18,855 nt of DNA from an uncultured Moraxella sp. (GTDB lineage Bacteria > Pseudomonadota > Gammaproteobacteria > Pseudomonadales > Moraxellaceae), in assembly GCA_937975585.1 (NCBI GenBank), contig CALJUC010000118.1:1-18855 (forward strand), read 5' to 3'. This document shows, one piece after another, positions 15,192-18,855 of this stretch. Position 1 is the first letter of the stretch. The number at the start of each line of letters is the position of its first letter. Made by a program: the position numbers and the translations under genes. The notes under the pieces were generated by a model, which saw only the letters and a program-made list of their open reading frames with translations, searched no databases and was not told the origin of the DNA.

Positions 15192-16046
15192 TTACTGACG
15201 ATTGACGCGGCTTGGCGATGGCAATAATGCCAAATCACTAACGCGACAAGGATTGATATCAATGCCGCCACGGCGGGTATACCAAGCACGTACCAGTAAT
15301 TTTTCCGGTGCGAACTTTAGCGTTAAATCACTAAAAATCTGCTCAACACATTGCTCATGAAAGCCATTATGTTGGCGGAAAGTCAAAATATATTGCAATA
15401 AACTGCCTTTGTCGATGGGCGCACTGGTGATATCAATCAACAACGTACCCCAGTCTGGTTGATTGGTCACTGGGCAGTTCGAGCGTAATAAATGCGAATG
15501 ATAGACTTGGCGCTGACTGTTTTGTAAAGTGTTTGCTGTGTCAAATGCCAACAAACGACTATCCACATCATCCGTCAAGGCAACTTTTTGCGCTGAATCA
15601 TTTAACACGGTATCAATCAATAACCCTTCAGGCTGATAAAGTGGTAACGACTGCGCATCATCGATAGTGATAAGCTCAGCGCCAACTTGGGTCTGTAACG
15701 CGCTCGACAAATCCCGTTCAATCGTATCAATCACGCTTTGGCTATCAGTAAACTCGGTAAAGTTTAAACTGTTCAAATACAGCTTGAGTGACTTTGACTC
15801 AACGATAAACGGTGAACTCGCCGGAATGGTTAAACGCAGCATCGCCACTTGTGAGATACCTTGCGGATTAAGCCATGACACCTCAAATGCGTGCCACCAA
15901 TCCACGCCCACACTCAGTTTATCAGCGGATAACGCCAAATGACGACGACCCAACTCACGCGAAATCGGATAGATGATATCAGGTGCATAGGTCTTTGGGT
16001 AATCCGTGGTTTGGCCCAAAATACCGTGATTTGGCGTAGTTGTCAT
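15192..16046 (-). CDS. queF: NADPH-dependent 7-cyano-7-deazaguanine reductase
   Basis: 284 aa cytoplasmic T-fold enzyme reducing the nitrile preQ0 to the amine preQ1 with two NADPH, in the queuosine pathway for tRNAs with GUN anticodons. The length matches the long bimodular (E. coli) type. The NADPH and substrate motif ESKSLKLYLNS is at 83-93. The nucleophile is C191 in SNCPVTNQPDWG (189-200), followed by the catalytic D198, and FHEQ (229-232) supplies H230 and E231. These positions match C190, D197 and H229 of the E. coli enzyme within one residue. GGTGA sits about 6 bases before the ATG. It lies 40 bases downstream of the ABC permease gene with no terminator visible, so it may belong to the yadGH-like transcript. 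No preQ1 riboswitch was seen in the 40-base leader. Confidence 0.95.
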   Translation of the reverse strand: MTTTPNHGILGQTTDYPKTYAPDIIYPISRELGRRHLALSADKLSVGVDWWHAFEVSWLNPQGISQVAMLRLTIPASSPFIVESKSLKLYLNSLNFTEFTDSQSVIDTIERDLSSALQTQVGAELITIDDAQSLPLYQPEGLLIDTVLNDSAQKVALTDDVDSRLLAFDTANTLQNSQRQVYHSHLLRSNCPVTNQPDWGTLLIDITSAPIDKGSLLQYILTFRQHNGFHEQCVEQIFSDLTLKFAPEKLLVRAWYTRRGGIDINPCRVSDLALLPSPSRVNRQ

Positions 16047-16086
16047 AGTCGGTCACCCAAAAGCGATAAAACGTTATTATACAAAA

Positions 16087-16860
16087 TTACAAACGAACCC
16101 GTGAACCATCTTTTAACAAGTGGTAGGCAATCGCATAAAAAATCACGGTAAAAATCCCAATCGCAAGCAGCGAGTTCCAGACATTGACATCAGAATGTCC
16201 CAAAATACCGTAGCGAAACGCATTCACCATATACACAATCGGGTTAATTAAACTGACATTTTGCCAAAACTCAGGTAAATCTTTGAGTGAGTAAAAAACA
16301 CCACCCAAATAGGTCAGTGGTGTCAAAACAAAACTTGGCACAATCGAGATATCATCAAATGAGCGGGCAAATACCGCATTAATCATACCACCCAGTGAGA
16401 ATAACGCAGACGTCATCACCACGGTAAAAATAGTAACAAACGCGTGCACCAAGCTTAAATCGGTAAAAAATAACGCCAATAACGTCACAATCAGACCAAT
16501 CGCCAACCCGCGAAACAGGCCACCGGCAATAAAGCCAAGCAAAATCGTATGCTTAGAAATCGGGCTAACGAGCATTTCCTCGATATTGCCATGAAACTTG
16601 GTACCAAAAAAACTCGAAACCACATTCGAGTAGCTATTGGTAATCACCGCCATCATGATAAGACCTGGCACGATAAACTGCATATATGGCACACCACCCA
16701 TCTCACCCACACGCGAGCCAATCATTTTACCAAAGATGATAAAATACAGGCTCATGGTAATCGCAGGCGGCAACAAGGTCTGTGGCCAAATACGTAAGAT
16801 ACGGCGGATTTCTTTAATGGTTAGGGTTTGAAACGCCACCCATTGCTGTTGAAAGGTCAT
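16087..16860 (-). CDS. yadH: ABC-2 type transporter permease (YadH-like)
   Basis: 257 aa inner-membrane permease. It has about six hydrophobic segments (near 28-46, 60-80, 104-131, 138-165, 173-191 and 229-250). The central signature covers the NIEEMLVSPIS segment (92-102) and the SLGGMINAVFARSFDDIS region (155-172), followed by PLTYLGGVFYSL (181-192) and INPIVYMVNAFRYG (205-218). These match the DrrB/YadH/NodJ group of ABC-2 exporters. Its partner ATPase gene ends exactly where this one starts (TAAATG on the minus strand), so they form one transporter with dimeric halves. The substrate is unknown; E. coli YadGH is also uncharacterised. This pair is transcribed away from the glycan locus and lacks the features of KpsMT or Wzm/Wzt exporters, so I do not link it to that glycan. 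Confidence 0.88.
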   Translation of the reverse strand: MTFQQQWVAFQTLTIKEIRRILRIWPQTLLPPAITMSLYFIIFGKMIGSRVGEMGGVPYMQFIVPGLIMMAVITNSYSNVVSSFFGTKFHGNIEEMLVSPISKHTILLGFIAGGLFRGLAIGLIVTLLALFFTDLSLVHAFVTIFTVVMTSALFSLGGMINAVFARSFDDISIVPSFVLTPLTYLGGVFYSLKDLPEFWQNVSLINPIVYMVNAFRYGILGHSDVNVWNSLLAIGIFTVIFYAIAYHLLKDGSRVRL

Positions 16861-17835
16861 TTAATTCTCCAACTTTTCATTTAAGTTTTTATCCACCAAT
16901 CCCATAAATAGCTCTTCTAAGCGATTCGACTTATTGCGCATACTTGCCACCATCACGCCTTGAGCTGATAACTGAGCAAATACATCGTTTAAACTATCGC
17001 CTTTATCCAGTGTGACTTCAAGCGTCAAAGGGTCAATGCGTTGATAACCAACCACATTATTCAAATGAATCGTATTTTCCACAGGTTGGGTAAAGTCTAA
17101 GACAAACGACTCTTTGTCCAAACTTGCCAACAAACTTTTCATGTCCGTGTTGATACGAATCGCACCGTGGTCGATAATCGCAATATCTTTACACAGCTGT
17201 TCTGCTTCTTCGAGATAATGCGTTGTTAGAATAATTGTCGTGCCTTCTTCGGCATTAATCTGCTGCATAAATTCCCACATTGAGCGGCGTAACTCGATAT
17301 CGACGCCCGCAGTCGGTTCATCAAGAATCAGTAACTTAGGGCGATGCATCAATGCGCGTGCAATCATCAAGCGACGTTTCATCCCACCTGACAACATTCG
17401 CGCTTTATTGTCTTTTTTCTCCCACAAACCAAGTGCTTTCAGCAGTTTTTCGGCACGCGGGCGCGCTGCATGGGCAGGAATACCAAAATAACCGGCTTGG
17501 GTAATTAAGATATCCTCGACATTCTCAAACTGCATAAAGTTAAATTCTTGTGGTACCACACCCAAAAATTGCTTGGCATTGGCCGGTTCTTTAAGCAAAT
17601 CCACCCCAAAAATCTCTACCGAGCCACTGGTCGGACGAAACAGCGAGCTAATAATACCAATGGTGGTTGATTTACCCGCACCATTTGAGCCAAGTAACGC
17701 AAAAAAACCGCCTTGTGGTACAGTTAAATCAATACCTTTGAGGGCTGAAAAACCGTTAGGGTAAGTTTTAGTCAGGTTGCGAATTTGCAACGCAGGCGTG
17801 TCAAGCGTGGGCAAGGTTGGGGTCGCGTTAGTCAT
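16861..17835 (-). CDS. yadG: ABC transporter ATP-binding protein (YadG-like)
   Basis: 324 aa ATPase partner of the adjacent permease. All ABC motifs are intact: Walker A GSNGAGKST (49-57), Q-loop Q96 in VVPQEFNF, signature LSGGMKRR (148-155), Walker B LLILDEP (168-174) and H-loop H206 in LTTHYLEEAEQ. About 100 extra residues after the nucleotide-binding domain form the C-terminal region common in CcmA/DrrA-type exporter ATPases. The start ATG at 17835 has no clear Shine-Dalgarno; the upstream minus strand is C/T-rich. It is the first gene of the minus-strand block, and a candidate -10 (TATACT) lies about 32 bases upstream. Confidence 0.9.
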   Translation of the reverse strand: MTNATPTLPTLDTPALQIRNLTKTYPNGFSALKGIDLTVPQGGFFALLGSNGAGKSTTIGIISSLFRPTSGSVEIFGVDLLKEPANAKQFLGVVPQEFNFMQFENVEDILITQAGYFGIPAHAARPRAEKLLKALGLWEKKDNKARMLSGGMKRRLMIARALMHRPKLLILDEPTAGVDIELRRSMWEFMQQINAEEGTTIILTTHYLEEAEQLCKDIAIIDHGAIRINTDMKSLLASLDKESFVLDFTQPVENTIHLNNVVGYQRIDPLTLEVTLDKGDSLNDVFAQLSAQGVMVASMRNKSNRLEELFMGLVDKNLNEKLEN

Positions 17836-17866
17836 AAGTGAAAGGCTTATCGAGAAAAAAGAAAAG

Positions 17867-17872
17867 AGTATA
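17867..17872 (-). promoter_or_regulatory. Candidate -10 element of the yadGH-queF block
   Basis: TATACT on the minus strand, about 32 bases before the ATPase start codon. No good -35 is seen at normal spacing (GATAGC at 17 bases). This 186-base gap (17836-18021) otherwise holds only the terminator of the cytochrome gene. Confidence 0.3.
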
Positions 17873-17970
17873 GCATCGCTACATGAGTTGCTATCTTAAT
17901 GGTGGTGATTGGCTGAATTTAAAGCCTAATCAATCTAGGTTTGGGTAGACAGGCAAAGCGTTGCCGTATA

Positions 17971-18002
17971 AAAGCAAAACAGCCCATCAAATGACAGGCT
18001 GT
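17971..18002 (-). terminator. Rho-independent terminator of the cytochrome c5 gene
   Basis: On the minus strand ACAGCC (18002-17997) pairs with GGCTGT (17984-17979) around a 12-base loop and is followed by TTTGCTTT. A run of eight T residues also precedes the hairpin. It begins about 20 bases after the cytochrome stop codon and should isolate that gene from the yadGH block. Confidence 0.65.
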
Positions 18003-18021
18003 AAAAAAAACCGATAAGCGA

Positions 18022-18597
18022 TTACTTAGCGTTTTCAACCATGTAATCAACGGCGTTGGTTACTTCAACGTCTAACAAATCAGTGTTACCACCTTTGGCT
18101 GGCATCGCATTGAAGCCTTGTAATGCGTGTGTATGTAATGTCGCAACGCCTTTACCAATACGTGGTGCCCATGCCGCTTTATCACCAAGTTTTGGTGAAC
18201 CAAGTAGACCGGTTGTATGACAAGTATGGCAAACACCATCATAAATCACTTTACCTTCACGAGGTTTGTTAGGATCAGCAGCACCTAAAGCAGCGGTAAT
18301 GCTAATATCACACTCTTGACCTTCAAAGCATACTTTACCTTGTGGTGCAATGCGAGCGATTAGGTTAGGATATAAAGCGATGAGCTTTTGAACTTGCGGT
18401 GGGTCTTGTGGGACTTCAGGTTTAGCAGTTGAAGCGGCGGCTGGCGCAGTTGCGCTTGCAGTGCTGGCACTGGCAGTTGCGCTTGCTGTCGCAGCAGGGG
18501 TAGAAGCGGTGCTACTAGCAGTATCCGCAGCTTGACTGACAGCGATACCTGCAATGCTTAGCAGAGTAGCGGCTGATAACATAACTACTTTTTTCAT
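18022..18597 (-). CDS. Cytochrome c5-family periplasmic monohaem cytochrome
   Basis: 191 aa exported electron-transfer protein. A clear signal peptide (MKKVVMLSAATLLSIAGIAVSQA, residues 1-23 in sense, cleaved near AAD) is followed by a low-complexity Ala/Ser/Thr linker (about 24-59) and then a short Pro/Gln segment. The haem site is CHTCH (C123, C126, H127), with M165 in GFNAMPAKGG as the likely sixth ligand. This spacing and the KLGDKAAWAPRI segment are typical of cytochrome c5. An additional pair C90/C96 (CFEGQEC) may form a disulfide. I choose the ATG at 18597, since upstream residues to 18636 would sit before the signal peptide. AAGAGA lies about 10 bases upstream. It probably passes electrons to a terminal oxidase. 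It is a single-gene unit, divergent from the tRNA gene. Confidence 0.88.
   Translation of the reverse strand: MKKVVMLSAATLLSIAGIAVSQAADTASSTASTPAATASATASASTASATAPAAASTAKPEVPQDPPQVQKLIALYPNLIARIAPQGKVCFEGQECDISITAALGAADPNKPREGKVIYDGVCHTCHTTGLLGSPKLGDKAAWAPRIGKGVATLHTHALQGFNAMPAKGGNTDLLDVEVTNAVDYMVENAK
18446..18486 (-). repeat. Short direct repeat in the cytochrome linker
   Basis: The 14-mer GCAGTTGCGCTTGC occurs at 18446-18459 and again at 18473-18486, a 27-base period (nine codons) inside the Ala/Ser/Thr-rich linker. It suggests that the linker grew by tandem duplication or slippage. Any whole-unit change would stay in frame. Confidence 0.7.
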
Positions 18598-18638
18598 TCG
18601 TCCCGTTCTCTTAATAAGTGGTAAAAAATAATACATGT

Positions 18639-18661
18639 TTTCCCTACTATTATAAGGGAAA
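18639..18661 (-). promoter_or_regulatory. Promoter -10 inside an inverted repeat, cytochrome c5 gene
   Basis: TTTCCCT (18639-18645) and AGGGAAA (18655-18661) are perfect 7-bp arms around a 9-base centre. With one extra T allowed the arms extend to ATGTTT(T)CCCT and AGGGAAACAT. The centre contains a perfect minus-strand TATAAT (18654-18649), about 50 bases before the start codon. A dyad straddling a -10 is typical of an operator; the regulator is unknown and no good -35 is seen. Confidence 0.5.
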
Positions 18662-18712
18662 CATCATCCAAAAATCTATGGCTGATTAACGCTAAATAAA
18701 ATTTTTCGTCAA

Positions 18713-18742
18713 TTGATTTTTTGTGGTTGGTTTTGATAGAAT
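18713..18742 (+). promoter_or_regulatory. Candidate promoter of the tRNA-Arg gene
   Basis: TTGATT (18713-18718) and TAGAAT (18737-18742) are separated by 18 bases, about 54 bases upstream of the tRNA 5-prime end. Both hexamers are close to the sigma-70 consensus. The AT-rich stretch before the -35 could act as an UP element. Confidence 0.5.
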
Positions 18743-18796
18743 ATAACGCTTATGTTTCTAGCCTGCCGATACCTACCAAGGTGGCCTGTCAATCAT

Positions 18797-18855
18797 GCGC
18801 TCGTAGCTCAACTGGATAGAGTACAGGTCTCCGAAGCCTGTGGCGTGGGTTCGAG
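18797..18855 (+). tRNA. tRNA-Arg(CCG), 3-prime end beyond the window
   Basis: The 59 visible bases fold as a tRNA 5-prime part: acceptor strand GCGCTCG, D arm GCTC...GAGT, anticodon stem CAGGT/GCCTG with loop CTCCGAA (anticodon CCG) and the start of the T arm with GGGTTCGA. It resembles E. coli tRNA-Arg(CCG) closely. The gene is cut by the window edge, so the acceptor 3-prime strand cannot be checked. Confidence 0.93.

Noticed and set aside
16087..17835. ABC transporter as the exporter of the glycan (Wzm/Wzt or KpsMT)
   Set aside because: The gene pair is YadGH-like, is separated by several housekeeping genes on the opposite strand, and the glycan locus already has a flippase.
1..18855. CRISPR arrays, insertion sequences, prophage or toxin-antitoxin genes
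   Set aside because: No regularly spaced repeats, transposase, integrase or terminal inverted repeats were found on either strand. All long opposite-frame reading frames are shadows of the genes listed.

Overview
The window looks like chromosomal DNA of a gammaproteobacterium, most likely a member of the Moraxellaceae (Moraxella, Psychrobacter or Acinetobacter type). This placement is an inference from the overall look of the proteins (two-domain MnmC, bimodular QueF, YadGH-type transporter, cytochrome c5) and from a moderate GC content; no rRNA or other decisive marker is present. No insertion sequence, integrase, CRISPR array or broken gene was seen.

Positions 98-11197 (plus strand) hold a cell-surface glycan locus. 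It opens with a polyprenyl-phosphate sugar-1-phosphate transferase, which starts a lipid-linked glycan. A complete CMP-pseudaminic acid pathway follows in the order pseB, pseC, pseF, pseG-pseH (fused into one gene), pseI. Then come a Wzx-type flippase and three glycosyltransferases of families GT52, GT14 and GT2. The last four genes abut or overlap by 4 bases and are clearly translationally coupled. PseB, PseC, PseH, PseG, PseI and PseF, in that reaction order, turn UDP-GlcNAc into CMP-Pse5Ac7Ac. The GT52 protein is the best candidate to transfer it, and the flippase would export the finished oligosaccharide. No Wzy polymerase, ligase or Wza/Wzb/Wzc export gene lies in the window.

Positions 11225-17835 (minus strand, read right to left) hold a housekeeping block: yadG-like ABC ATPase, yadH-like ABC permease, queF (queuosine pathway), a small membrane-anchored coiled-coil protein of unknown function, an HI0933/YhiN-type flavoprotein and mnmC (mnm5s2U34 tRNA modification). 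This block converges on the glycan locus. It ends in a hairpin-plus-T-tract terminator that includes the mnmC stop codon.

Positions 17971-18855 hold a single-haem cytochrome c5-family gene on the minus strand, with its own terminator and a promoter carrying a striking inverted repeat. Divergently from it lies the start of a tRNA-Arg(CCG) gene, cut by the window end. There is no gene-free stretch over 300 bases.

The most distinctive content is the PseG-PseH fusion and its coupling to a GT52 enzyme, a plausible but untested pseudaminyltransferase. The pathway itself is known biology.
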